This document shows positions 52,217 to 60,598 of a DNA stretch of 64,000 bases, piece after piece. The stretch is taken from assembly GCA_965229115.1 (NCBI GenBank), contig CBDDIR010000001.1, positions 1-64,000 on the forward strand. Direction: 5' to 3'. Under the pieces are notes generated by a model. That model searched no databases, was not told the origin of the DNA, and was given only the letters and a program-made list of their open reading frames with translations. How positions within the stretch are numbered: position 1 is the first letter of the stretch; every line of letters starts with the position of its first letter. The translations under genes and the position numbers were made by a program. This stretch comes from UBA7672 sp965229115. GTDB lineage: Bacteria > Pseudomonadota > Alphaproteobacteria > Caulobacterales > Hyphomonadaceae.

Positions 52217-52978
52217 ATGCCCAGACCCACTCATCGTAACGACGCCACACCTTGCCAGACCGCCGATCTGTTCGCCGCGGCGGGCGTGGGCGAGATGACC
52301 GCTCGCTACGCCGGCCCTTCGTCTCCAGCCCCCTCAAACGGGACGCTGGGCGCCAGGGCCGCGACTGGCGGCCTGGCGGGCCTGAGCGACGCCGAGGCGC
52401 TCGAACTCCTGCTCTCGCGGTCCTTGGCCAACGGCGCCCGGGCTACGGCCGCAGCACTTCTGGCCCGGTTCGGTTGTCTTCGGCGGGTGCTGACAGCCGA
52501 CCTTGCCGCGCTTTCGGCGTTCGTCGACACCCGCGTCGGCGTCGACCTGCAGCTGATCTACGATGCCGCGCGCCGGCTCGCGGCGGCCGAGCTGCCAGGG
52601 CGTTGCGTCGTCTCCTCGTGGACGGCGCTTATCGACTACCTGAAGCTCACCATGGCCCACTGTGACCGCGAGGCGTTCCGCGTCCTGTTCCTCGACAAGA
52701 AGAACCAGCTGATCGCCGATGAGATTCTCAATCACGGCACCGTCGACCACGCGCCCGTCTATCCGCGCGAAGTCGTGCGGAGGGCGCTGGAGGTGTCCGC
52801 GTCGGCTGTGATTTTGGTTCATAATCACCCATCGGGCGATCAGACGCCGTCGTCGGCCGACATCGAGATGACCAAGAAGGTCATCGAAGCCGCGCGGACC
52901 CTGGGTATCGCGGTGCATGACCACGTCATTGTCGGGCGCGCCGAGGTCGCCAGCTTCAAGGCGCTGGGGTTGATCTAG
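52217..52978 (+). CDS. radC: RadC-family JAB-domain protein
   Basis: The ATG at 52217 gives 253 residues: an N-terminal helix-hairpin-like part (LSDAEALELLLSRSLANG) and a C-terminal RadC/MPN domain with LNHGTVDHAPVYPREVV and the metal motif HNHPSGDQTPSSAD. RadC proteins are frequent on conjugative elements; their enzymatic role is unsettled. It converges on hipA with a 21-base gap. Confidence 0.9.
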   Translation: MPRPTHRNDATPCQTADLFAAAGVGEMTARYAGPSSPAPSNGTLGARAATGGLAGLSDAEALELLLSRSLANGARATAAALLARFGCLRRVLTADLAALSAFVDTRVGVDLQLIYDAARRLAAAELPGRCVVSSWTALIDYLKLTMAHCDREAFRVLFLDKKNQLIADEILNHGTVDHAPVYPREVVRRALEVSASAVILVHNHPSGDQTPSSADIEMTKKVIEAARTLGIAVHDHVIVGRAEVASFKALGLI

Positions 52979-52999
52979 CCGTGGCGGCCTCGCTCATGG

Positions 53000-54262
53000 T
53001 CAGAGCGGAGGCGGTTCGGGCCGGAAGCCCGGATAGACGAAGGCTCCCGAGATCAGCTCGCAGTCGGGCGCGCTCACGCCGGCGCCGCGGGCGACGTCGT
53101 ACCAGGTGCTCGACACCCGCTGCTCCATTTCCGCGACGATGGCGGCGGCCTCGTCGGTCTTGAGGAGAAAGCGTGGGCTTTGTGAGATCAGGTTTTCCGC
53201 CGTGGCGATGCGGCCGGCGTCTCCGATCACCAGCGCCAGATCGCGGCGTTCCAGGCTGATCGGGGTCGATGGTGTCAGGTCGTAGGCCGGCGACAGCCGC
53301 CAATCCCTGGCCTTGGCGATCATCGCGTGATTGCGCGGGTGATCGTCGGCGTTGGAGATCAGGGCGTTGAAGGTCATGCGGCGGAAAAGCTCGCGCGCAT
53401 CCCTGGCGGGCTCGGCGCTGACCCGGCGTAGTTCCTCGGCCAGCAGCACATAGGACCAGCGATCCCGCGCCCGATGGCTGTCCTCCGTCCGCAGGAGAGT
53501 CAGGGCGCTGATCATCCGGGCGCGGGTGTAGCCCGCCGCCACGCGCTCGCGGTCAAAGCGGCGGACCATCAGGACGTCTCGCCCTCCCGCAAGGACCACC
53601 TTGCTGTCGGCGGCTTCCAGACCGCAGGCCCGGGCAAGCGTGAGCATGGCGTGTTCGACCCGGGCGCTGTTCCAGCGGTCATCCTGGCGATTGAACTTGG
53701 CGATCCAGAGAGCGCCCTCGTCCTCGACGACGGCCTTGGGCCTGGCCCCGCCCATGGAGGTGCCGACCAGAAGCAGATCCTGGATCTGTTGGTTGGCGGC
53801 GTCCGGCGCGACCTCTTCGTCGGCAATCAGGGCGTCGGCGATACGCTGCAGCTTCTCCAGCGCGACGGTCTGGTTGAAATCGCGGCGCGGCGCCGGCGGC
53901 TCGGCATTGAGGCCGAAGCCCAGGGCGCCGGCGCGGTCGTCGGCGGAGTGCAGCAGATAGTCGATTTCTCCGAGCTGCGGCTTGCCGGCATGTTTGTCGA
54001 TGACCCGGCGGCCCCAATAGTCGGGGCTGGCGTCGCGCAGGGCGCCGAACACGCCGCCGAGCGCGGCGGTCTCGTAGGTGCGGGGTGCGAGCTTCAGCTC
54101 GACCGGATCGATTTCAACGGCGTCTGGATGCGCCAGGTAGCGACGGCCATAGACGAATCGTCCGACGGACGTGCCGGTCCTGTCGGGCTCCATGACAAAG
54201 CGACCGGCGGTGATCGGCTCAACGGCCCCTGGAAGGGTGATATGGACAAAGGCCTCTGCCAT
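53000..54262 (-). CDS. hipA: HipA-family toxin kinase
   Basis: The 420-residue protein has the HipA layout: an N-terminal subdomain (GRFVYGRRYLAHPDAVEIDP), a phosphate-loop region VGTSMGGARPKAVV, and a catalytic core with ALISNADDHPRNHAMI and YDLTPSTP. HipA kinases inactivate aminoacyl-tRNA synthetases or related targets and are held by HipB. It lies five bases after hipB. Confidence 0.92.
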   Translation of the reverse strand: MAEAFVHITLPGAVEPITAGRFVMEPDRTGTSVGRFVYGRRYLAHPDAVEIDPVELKLAPRTYETAALGGVFGALRDASPDYWGRRVIDKHAGKPQLGEIDYLLHSADDRAGALGFGLNAEPPAPRRDFNQTVALEKLQRIADALIADEEVAPDAANQQIQDLLLVGTSMGGARPKAVVEDEGALWIAKFNRQDDRWNSARVEHAMLTLARACGLEAADSKVVLAGGRDVLMVRRFDRERVAAGYTRARMISALTLLRTEDSHRARDRWSYVLLAEELRRVSAEPARDARELFRRMTFNALISNADDHPRNHAMIAKARDWRLSPAYDLTPSTPISLERRDLALVIGDAGRIATAENLISQSPRFLLKTDEAAAIVAEMEQRVSSTWYDVARGAGVSAPDCELISGAFVYPGFRPEPPPL

Positions 54263-54267
54263 CGGCC

Positions 54268-54609
54268 TTAGAAATCGTTGTCCAAGGCTTCACCGCGCCG
54301 CGCGCGGATCCTGGCCTTGGAGCGTGCAAGAACCTGTCCTTCCTGGTCGCGAGCTGGGTCGGCCAGGCTGTGCATGTCGGCCAGAAGGTCGAAGGCCCAA
54401 AGCAGGGCGGCATAGATCGCGACACTGGTTGTTGGCTTGCCACGTTCGGCGTCCGACACGGCGCGGCGACCCGCTCCAATCTTTTGGGCGACCTCCTCGA
54501 CGGTCAGGTTTCGACGCAGGCGTGCTGTCCGCAGGTTCGCCCCGAGTTCTGTCAGGGCAAGTTCCACGGGATAGGGCGGTGCGAGGAGCAGCGTGTTGCG
54601 GGCGGGCAT
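54268..54609 (-). CDS. hipB: HipB-like XRE antitoxin
   Basis: The 113-residue protein carries one HTH_3 domain (GANLRTARLRRNLTVEEVA, AVSDAERGKPTTSVAIYAALL) and a short basic tail. Immediately upstream of hipA on the same strand, it should neutralise HipA and repress the operon through the half-sites at 54614-54730. Confidence 0.9.
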   Translation of the reverse strand: MPARNTLLLAPPYPVELALTELGANLRTARLRRNLTVEEVAQKIGAGRRAVSDAERGKPTTSVAIYAALLWAFDLLADMHSLADPARDQEGQVLARSKARIRARRGEALDNDF

Positions 54610-54613
54610 GGGC

Positions 54614-54730
54614 GTTCAAGAGCCAGTTAAGAGACTTATTGTGCGTCAAAGAGCAAACCACAATTTCGCAGAGCCTGCAAGGCGCACGCTCTTGAACGCG
54701 CTTAAGGCCGCTTATCGATCCTTCAAGAGC
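54614..54730. promoter_or_regulatory. TTCAAGAGC repeats upstream of hipBA
   Basis: GTTCAAGAGC (54614-54623) and its exact inverse GCTCTTGAAC (54688-54697) lie upstream of hipB, and TTCAAGAGC recurs at 54722-54730. They are arranged like HipB operator sites. Confidence 0.6.
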
Positions 54731-55200
54731 ACATTACGAGTGACGGATGCCGGCGAGGGCCTTTTGGGTGGGGGGCGCCGGATGTCGGCGAGGGGAGCCG
54801 GCGCGGCCGGCGTTGTGATCAGCCCGGTCGGCTTCAGCCTGTGCTGACGGCGGAGAGGCGCAGTGTTCTCGGTGTCGGCTGACCCCCCTTCAATCTTGGG
54901 GAGGCCGGCGCTTCGTTCGGCGAGGCCCGGGGTTGGCGCGTCTGGGAGTGGGCGGGTCATCGCAGGACCTGGACCCCGAGCCCAAGGCGCCTGGGATGCG
55001 GGAGCGAGTGCAAGAGGCTGTGGATCCGTCCTGTCGATGAGGGCCCGAACCCCTCTGGCTTGTTGTGACCTCGCCACCGCCCGGCGCCCACCACAAGGGA
55101 CGCGGCGCTCAAAGCCCTTGTGGGGGACGCCGGCCGTCGGCGCGAGACGGTCAACGAGCCGATGGGCTCCGCACCCCACTCCGAAAAGGGATTTCTCCCA
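54731..55200. other. Intergenic stretch before the DUF2493 gene
   Basis: About 470 bases of GC-rich DNA. Long frames exist on both strands, but none has a recognisable protein or a ribosome-binding site. It should hold the promoter and a leader for the gene at 55201. Confidence 0.5.
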
Positions 55201-56133
55201 ATGCAACTTACAGCCTTCTCTCCCGTAACTGGCGCCATGAGCAGCTTCGAGGCCCAGGCCCTGCTGCTCGACGACCCCCGGGTCCACCCCGCAGAAGACG
55301 CTCTCCAACAACTCGGCCACGCCCTGATGAACGAAGTGCTCGACGTCTTCTCCGAGACGGCCTTGGAGGACTTTCAGTCGACCATCTGCGAGTCCCTGAT
55401 CGGCGCCTTCCATTCCGCCGCCCAGCGCATCGAGCGTGAAGCCGACAAGGCCCGGGATGATCTCAACCGCTTCGCCCGCGACTTCGACGGCTCCGAGATC
55501 GCCGACACCGAGATGCAGGCCGCCACCCAAAAGGCCCGCGCCGCCGATGTCGCCACCCTGGCCCTTGAGATGGTCCGAGACGCGGCGGCCGCCAGCTATA
55601 CGACATCGACCGGCGACGTCTGGAGCCCCTGGAAGGGTTCTGCGAAGGCTTCGCGCACCACGGCCGCCCAGATCGAGGCTCGTGAAGCCATCCGTTCCGC
55701 CAAGGCCCGCAAGCACTCCGCGACCGACCCTGGCGCGATGATCGTGGCCTTCCGAGCAGCTCCCCAGGCCGATACCGCCGACGATGCGAACCGCATTTTC
55801 GACGCCCTGAACTGGGCTCTCGTCCAATGGCCGCAGATGGCGCTGGCCACCACGGGCGCCAAGGGCGGTGAGAAGATCGCCATCAAGTGGGCCAAGCAGA
55901 AGAACGTGACGCTGGTGCTTGCCAAGGCCGATTTCGACCGACACGGCCGTGCGGCGCCGTTCCGGGCCAACGACGAACTGATCGCCCTCGAACCGGTGTG
56001 CGTGCTCACCCTGACGAACACGCTCAATCCCGAGCGGGGCGCTGGAATGCAGCCTTTCGGACCGGCCCTCAACCTCGGCCAAAAGGCCGGCGAGAAGGGG
56101 ATCCGTCACCAGGTGGTCAAGGCGCGGGCTTAA
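55201..56133 (+). CDS. DUF2493 (YspA/SLOG-like) domain protein
   Basis: From the ATG at 55201 the protein has 310 residues. The N-terminal half is helical (residues 40-140) and the C-terminal half has a SLOG/DUF2493 Rossmann-like domain (MIVAFRAAP, LATTGAKGGEKIAIKWAKQKNVTLVL). SLOG proteins bind nucleotide ligands; plasmid-encoded copies are common and uncharacterised. Two hairpins follow the stop. Confidence 0.82.
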   Translation: MQLTAFSPVTGAMSSFEAQALLLDDPRVHPAEDALQQLGHALMNEVLDVFSETALEDFQSTICESLIGAFHSAAQRIEREADKARDDLNRFARDFDGSEIADTEMQAATQKARAADVATLALEMVRDAAAASYTTSTGDVWSPWKGSAKASRTTAAQIEAREAIRSAKARKHSATDPGAMIVAFRAAPQADTADDANRIFDALNWALVQWPQMALATTGAKGGEKIAIKWAKQKNVTLVLAKADFDRHGRAAPFRANDELIALEPVCVLTLTNTLNPERGAGMQPFGPALNLGQKAGEKGIRHQVVKARA

Positions 56134-56143
56134 GGCCCGCGTC

Positions 56144-56183
56144 GCGGCGGCCTTCGGGCCGCCGCACCCGCCTTCTGGCGGGT
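56144..56183. terminator. Tandem hairpins after the DUF2493 gene
   Basis: GCGGCGGCC-TTCG-GGCCGCCGC (56144-56165) is followed directly by ACCCGCC-TTCT-GGCGGGT (56166-56183). There is no T-tract, so they may be processing or stability signals. Confidence 0.55.
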
Positions 56184-56567
56184 GAAAGAGTGGAGGTGCG
56201 CTGCGCTCCCGCTTCCTAGCTTCCTAGCGGGAAAGCCCCTCTCGCCGGCGTCCCGCCTCCGGCCGCGCTGCGGATCGCTGTCGCACGGATCGCCAGGTGA
56301 TGGGTCGCAACGCCACCAATGCCGATTTTGGCGAGCGCGTGATTGTCAGTGTGGACGGCGGTGAAAACCGATGGGTTATGGGTCGGACCCTGCGGCGCGC
56401 CGATCACCCTTGGGGATGTCGTCATCGCCAGCGCCTGTGAGGGTTCCGCGAGGGGGCGCCCAAGGCGCTGAGGGCGTCAGGTGTCTGGCTGTGGTGATCC
56501 GCATGGCGGCGCCGGCGCCATACCGTCAGTCGTCTCCCGGGTTGGGCGCCGCGGGGGCGAACTCGTC
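56184..56567. other. GC-rich stretch without a supported gene
   Basis: Between the tandem hairpins and the duplicated leader I see no conserved frame. CTTCCTAG is repeated in tandem near 56213-56228. Confidence 0.5.
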
Positions 56568-56783
56568 CGCGATCAATCTCACGAACCTAGGACGGGACGG
56601 TCGGGGTCAAAGGCGACCTCGCCTGGGCGAGGCGAACCCCCGCGGACCCTCCGACCTTCGCTGCGCTGCAGGCCGGTTTCCACGGGGATTCGTCCTTTGG
56701 CCCCTCCCTTTCACCCGCCCTGGGCGGTCGCGAGATCGCGGGAACGAGCCCGCAGATCCAGCAGCGCAAGAGGGAGACGAAAG
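56568..56783 (+). repeat. Duplicated leader, copy 1
   Basis: This ~216-base block, from CGCGATCAATC through AACCTAGG to the ribosome-binding region, is clearly homologous to 57609-57837. Shared words in the same order include GGTCAAAG, GGACCCTCCG, GCAGGCCGGTTTCC and GATCGCGG. Each copy ends at a start codon, so it acts as promoter/leader for the gene behind it. Confidence 0.7.
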
Positions 56784-57005
56784 ATGGTCAGCATGGGGAT
56801 GGCTCAAGCGGTTTATCAACACGCCCACGACTTCTACGACACCGGCAGCTGGTATGTGGTCGCCGAATGCTGGGACCTTCTGGCCATCGCCGAGGAGCTT
56901 GACCGCCAGGAGGAGATCACCGCGATCCCCTTCGAGCTCGACACCGCCGCCATCGCCCACTTCCACCAGATGATCCACGCGCGGACGGGCGGCACGCGGC
57001 ACTGA
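56784..57005 (+). CDS. Small hypothetical protein behind duplicated leader 1
   Basis: A 73-residue frame with AGGGAGACGAAAG ahead of the ATG. The sequence VYQHAHDFYDTGSWYVVAECWDLLAIAEEL suggests a small helical protein. I do not recognise a family. The shared leader with ssb and the following strong hairpin support it as a real gene. Confidence 0.65.
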   Translation: MVSMGMAQAVYQHAHDFYDTGSWYVVAECWDLLAIAEELDRQEEITAIPFELDTAAIAHFHQMIHARTGGTRH

Positions 57006-57012
57006 CCTAACT

Positions 57013-57036
57013 CGGCGCCCGCTTCGGCGGGCGCCG
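57013..57036 (+). terminator. UUCG hairpin after the small gene
   Basis: CGGCGCCCGC (57013-57022) and GCGGGCGCCG (57027-57036) pair perfectly around a TTCG tetraloop; only a short TT follows. Confidence 0.65.
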
Positions 57037-57608
57037 TTCCCCCTGCCCTTCCCCAACTTGGATGAAGCTGGCGGAACAGGGGCCGAACGAAATCCAAGAC
57101 CTTGTGTCAAGCAGGCCGGCGGCCACTCAGCCTTGGGGTTGGTGATTCGTTCTGACGTAGCGCCTTGGAGGCCTCGAACGGGTGCTTGATTGGGGCGAGA
57201 TTGAAGCCAACGGCCCGCCCGGCGAGCCGGGCTGGGCCCAGCATATCTCCGCGACGCCGGTGCTGGCCTGGAAGGCCCGCGATGTGCGTATGCACCGTGG
57301 TGGCGGGCCCTGGATCTGGCGACCGACCCCCGTGCTTCACGGTTCTTCTGTCAGCCATCTCCCCGACTGGACGAATGCAGCGATCCCTTCTCCCCACGGG
57401 GCGGGTCAGCCCCCGCACCGGGTTCTAGGGCGGCCAGGTGGGCCGAGTTCAGCCCCCTCCCCTCGCCCGCCCTGCAGTCGTCAATCAGAGGCAGCGGCGG
57501 GTGACGGCCCTTGCCTTGGTGTTGAACGATCCGCGTCGCTCGGCGCCCTCGTGGTCCTTGGTTCTGCTCATTTCCAAGCCGTTGTGACGCCCGGCGGGCT
57601 GCGGTCCG
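57037..57608. other. 572-base stretch without a supported gene
   Basis: Several open frames overlap here, but none has a credible start or a recognisable product. The 16-mer ccctgcccttccccaa near 57050 recurs near 59284, upstream of repA. Confidence 0.5.
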
Positions 57609-57837
57609 CGCGATCAATCACTTCAACCTAGGTCGGGGCGGTCCAGGTCAAAGCCGACCCCGCTGCGCGTGGCGGACCGGATGGACCCTCCGGCCTTCCT
57701 CCGCTGCGCTCCGTGCAGGCCGGTTTCCAACCGGACCGGGCTTTGGCCTGTCCCTCATCCCCGCCCTTGCAGGTCGCGTGATCGCGGCAGGGACCGCGAG
57801 CCGCCGGGATTTCCCTGGCGGCAGATGGAGAAAGACG
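57609..57837 (+). repeat. Duplicated leader, copy 2 (upstream of ssb)
   Basis: A 229-base block homologous to 56568-56783, ending at the ssb start codon. It keeps the order of the conserved words, with small insertions and deletions, including a GGTTTCCAACCGG inverted segment not present in copy 1. Confidence 0.7.
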
Positions 57838-58206
57838 ATGCTGAACAAGGTCCAATTGATCGGTTTCACCGGAGCCGAAGCGGAAATTCGCACCACGTCA
57901 GGTGGCAAGAAGGTCGCTACCCTGCGGGTCGCCACCAACCGCTACACGAAGGCGGGCGGCGAGCGGAAGGACTACACGACCTGGCACCAGGTCGAGATCT
58001 GGAACCAGGGCACGGTGGGCTGGCTCGGGTCCAAGGGGTTGCCGACGGGCTCGAAGGTGTTCGTCGAGGGGGAGATCCGGCACGACCGCTACACCGACAA
58101 GGACGGTGTGGAGCGGTTCTTCTCCAAGGTCGTGGTGGCCACGCCGCAGCACGAACTGCGGTCGCTGGACCGGCCTGACGCCGCTCCGGCCTCCGAGGAG
58201 GAGTAG
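57838..58206 (+). CDS. ssb: Single-stranded DNA-binding protein
   Basis: The protein has 122 residues with an OB fold: NKVQLIGFTGAEAEIR start, RVATNRYTKAGGERKDYTTWHQVEIW, and KVFVEGEIRHDRY. The C-terminus is acidic (PASEEE) but lacks the DDIPF tip of chromosomal SSB. Plasmid SSBs of this size support conjugative replication. A terminator follows. Confidence 0.93.
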   Translation: MLNKVQLIGFTGAEAEIRTTSGGKKVATLRVATNRYTKAGGERKDYTTWHQVEIWNQGTVGWLGSKGLPTGSKVFVEGEIRHDRYTDKDGVERFFSKVVVATPQHELRSLDRPDAAPASEEE

Positions 58207-58213
58207 CTCTAGC

Positions 58214-58241
58214 GCCCGCCCGGTTCGCCGGGCGGGCTCTT
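58214..58241 (+). terminator. Terminator-like UUCG hairpin after ssb
   Basis: GCCCGCCCGG (58214-58223) pairs with CCGGGCGGGC (58228-58237) around TTCG, followed by TCTT. Confidence 0.75.
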
Positions 58242-58351
58242 AGCCTTGGTTCGGAATCGCCGTAAGTTGCTCACCTTGAGTTGGCGAATTCGACGCCCGT
58301 TAAACCCGGCGAGTTTACAATGTCGTCAGAACGCGCACTGTAGGTTGGCGA

Positions 58352-59158
58352 ATGGATGGAAAGCTAAACCAACTTCAGCGCCTTTTGCCCGATGGCCTCC
58401 TGGCGGACGCCCGTTGGCTGCAGCGCCATGGCTACTCACGCAGCCTCGTCGCCAAGTATGTCAAAAGCGGCTGGCTTCAGGCGCCCATCCGAGGGGCCTA
58501 TCAGCGCGCGGGCGACACATCCGACCAGGCCCTCTCGGCCATTGCGGTCGTCTTGTCGCTGCAGCGTCTGCGCCCCCCCCTCCTCGCGGTGGCTGGCCGG
58601 ACGGCTTTGGAGCTGCTGGGGCTCGGCCATTATGGCGCTCCTGACGGGCCAACCCAGTTCCACCTCTGCGGCGCTGCGCCGCCGCCAGTCTGGGCACGCA
58701 GGCTCTTGGGGAATCGGCTGGTCTATCATCGGCCGACCCTGTTCACGGCCGACCCGCTTCTCGCCGACGATCCGCAAGCCGGGGGGTTTGACCGACATTT
58801 CACGCGCCCTTCGGCGGGCGGCCTGGAGAACCAGCTAATCATCTCGACGCCAGAGCGAGCCCTGCTGGAGGTCCTGGACCTCGTTCCGCAGGTCGCCTCC
58901 TTCCACGAGGCCGACGTCCTGATGCAGGGCCTGTCATCGCTCAGCCCACGGCGCCTCTATGCGCTCCTGGCCGACTGCCGAAGCGTCAAGGTCAAGCGCC
59001 TCGCGCTGTGGTTCGCCGATCGCCACGGCCATGCCTGGGCGAGCCGCCTCGAGCGCGGCGCCATCGACCTTGGCAGCGGCAAGCGGGTCCTTGAACCCGG
59101 CGGGCGCCTCGACAGCACCTACAACATCACCGTTCCGCGCGAGATGGGGGACGCATGA
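58352..59158 (+). CDS. AbiEi-family antitoxin-like transcriptional repressor, orphan
   Basis: A 268-residue protein with an N-terminal winged helix (WLQRHGYSRSLVAKYVKSGWLQAPIRGAYQ) and a larger AbiEi domain containing TPERALLEVLDLVP. These antitoxins repress and neutralise AbiEii nucleotidyltransferase toxins, whose gene normally overlaps or abuts the antitoxin gene. Here an ATGA overlaps the stop, but no toxin domain follows before the RepA gene. GTTGGCGAAT occurs at 58280-58289 and again across the start codon (58344-58353), a possible autoregulatory site. Confidence 0.82.
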   Translation: MDGKLNQLQRLLPDGLLADARWLQRHGYSRSLVAKYVKSGWLQAPIRGAYQRAGDTSDQALSAIAVVLSLQRLRPPLLAVAGRTALELLGLGHYGAPDGPTQFHLCGAAPPPVWARRLLGNRLVYHRPTLFTADPLLADDPQAGGFDRHFTRPSAGGLENQLIISTPERALLEVLDLVPQVASFHEADVLMQGLSSLSPRRLYALLADCRSVKVKRLALWFADRHGHAWASRLERGAIDLGSGKRVLEPGGRLDSTYNITVPREMGDA

Positions 59159-59246
59159 CCGCGGCCCGCCACTCTTGCCCACAGAACCACGCCGGCAGGG
59201 CGCCTGAAGGCGCTGCTCCGGCGCGGTCCGCGGCGGGCGTTTTCGG

Positions 59247-59270
59247 AGAAGTTGCCAATTGGCAACTTCT
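59247..59270. promoter_or_regulatory. Candidate parS palindrome 1 (upstream of repA)
   Basis: A perfect 24-bp palindrome with core GTTGCCAATTGGCAAC. The same 16-bp core recurs twice downstream of parB. The core fits the GTT...AAC pattern of 16-bp parS sites known from alphaproteobacterial repABC plasmids. Confidence 0.7.
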
Positions 59271-59323
59271 GGGGTCAAGGCCCCTGCCCTTCCCCAAGAT
59301 CGTCGCTCGTGGTGGGGTTGGTG

Positions 59324-60289
59324 ATGTCTAAGCGCGCGATTCGACAGCAGGAGTTTGATCTGTTCGTCCCCCGGATGAACAGCCTGCCGCTGAAGGATCA
59401 GCGCGAGGTCATGGAGCGGCCGTTCTTCTCGCTGTCGAAGCGCAAGCGCCTGAAGCCGATCGAATACACCAGCCCCGATGGCGAGGTCTGGGTCCACGTC
59501 AGTGCCAACCCCGCCTTCGGCATCGCCACCATCTGGGACGCCGACATCCTGATCTGGGCGACCTCACGCATCAACCAGATGCGGGAGGCCGGCGAGAACG
59601 ACCTGCCCCGGACCCTGCACACCACGACCTACGATCTGCTCAAGGCGATCAAGCGCGACACGGGCGGCAAGGGTTATCGAGAACTCCAGGCCGCTCTTCA
59701 GCGGCTGGAGGCCACGACGATTCAGACTTCGATCCGGGGGACCAAGCGCAACACCAAGGCGCAGTTCGGCTGGCTCGACGAATGGATGCTGGAGTCGGAC
59801 GCGGTCAGCGGCGCCCCGAAAGGCCTGACCCTCACCTTGTCCAACTGGGTCTATGAAGGGGTCATCAAGGACCGGTCGCTGCTGACGCTGCACGCCGACT
59901 ACTTCGCCCTCTCCGGCGGTGTTGAGCGCGCCATCTACCGGATCGCCCGCAAGCACGCCGGCGACCAGGCGTCGGGCTGGACGTGCCGGGTGAGCGTCCT
60001 GCACGACAAGACCGGCAGCGAGAGCCCCCTGAAGCAGTTCAACTACCTGCTCAAGCGGATCGTCGCCGCTAACGACCTGCCCGAATACGACCTCAGTTTC
60101 GTCAACACCGCGGACAATTCGCCGGCCGTCCATTTCATCCGCCGCGACGCCGCGGAGCGCGCCGCGATCAAGGCGGATCTGGCCCGCCTCGCGGCTGATT
60201 CGGAGCGCCGGACCCGCGAGGACGCCCGCACGCTCGCCGTCGATGGCATGTTTGAGAAGCGCAAGGTTCCACCCTCGGGGGAACGGTGA
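59324..60289 (+). CDS. repA: RepA/RPA-family plasmid replication initiator
   Basis: The ATG at 59324 gives 321 residues. The core KKRKRLKPIEYTSPDGEVWV-like segment, FGIATIWDADILIWATSRI, LHTTTYDLLKAIKRDTGGKGYRELQ and TLHADYFALSGGVERAIYRIARKHAG match the RPA family of replication initiator proteins found on alphaproteobacterial plasmids. Its stop codon lies inside the first of four 23-bp iterons, and parA/parB follow. It is the best candidate for the element's own replication initiator. Confidence 0.88.
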   Translation: MSKRAIRQQEFDLFVPRMNSLPLKDQREVMERPFFSLSKRKRLKPIEYTSPDGEVWVHVSANPAFGIATIWDADILIWATSRINQMREAGENDLPRTLHTTTYDLLKAIKRDTGGKGYRELQAALQRLEATTIQTSIRGTKRNTKAQFGWLDEWMLESDAVSGAPKGLTLTLSNWVYEGVIKDRSLLTLHADYFALSGGVERAIYRIARKHAGDQASGWTCRVSVLHDKTGSESPLKQFNYLLKRIVAANDLPEYDLSFVNTADNSPAVHFIRRDAAERAAIKADLARLAADSERRTREDARTLAVDGMFEKRKVPPSGER

Positions 60290-60366
60290 CCTATTCCACG
60301 GGGGATCGGTGACCTGAGGCACGGGGTTTCAGTGACCTTGGGCTCGGGGTATTGGTGACTTCGGCT
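60275..60366. repeat. Four contiguous 23-bp iterons overlapping the end of repA (origin candidate)
   Basis: GTGAC occurs at 60286, 60309, 60332 and 60355, exactly 23 bases apart, within units of consensus CGGGGNNNYGGTGACCT. The series is contiguous from 60275 to 60366. It is followed by AT-richer DNA with tandem CTAACT(C/T)TGT copies at 60415-60434. This is the structure of an iteron origin bound by the RepA just encoded. Confidence 0.8.
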
Positions 60367-60598
60367 CTCTGGAAGCGCCTGTGTCGTAAGGGTTTTCGGG
60401 GTATTCTGCGGCTCCTAACTCTGTCTAACTTTGTCACTAAGACATTCTCTAACGGAGCGCGGCGGACAGGTTGGCTTGCCGTCGCCTTGAACCATGAGGG
60501 TTCAGGCTCGGCGCGCTGTTAACGCATTCTTCATTGCATCCGACCAAAAACTTGGCAAATTTCAGCTATCTCGTTGGATATTTGCAAAGGAGGCGGCC

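Noticed and set aside
54712..56109. 465-codon minus-strand frame over the DUF2493 gene.
   Set aside because: No domain, runs across the DUF2493 coding region and its leader.
57182..57631. 149-codon plus-strand frame between the small gene and ssb.
   Set aside because: No ribosome-binding site, unremarkable composition for non-coding GC-rich DNA, and it runs into the duplicated leader.
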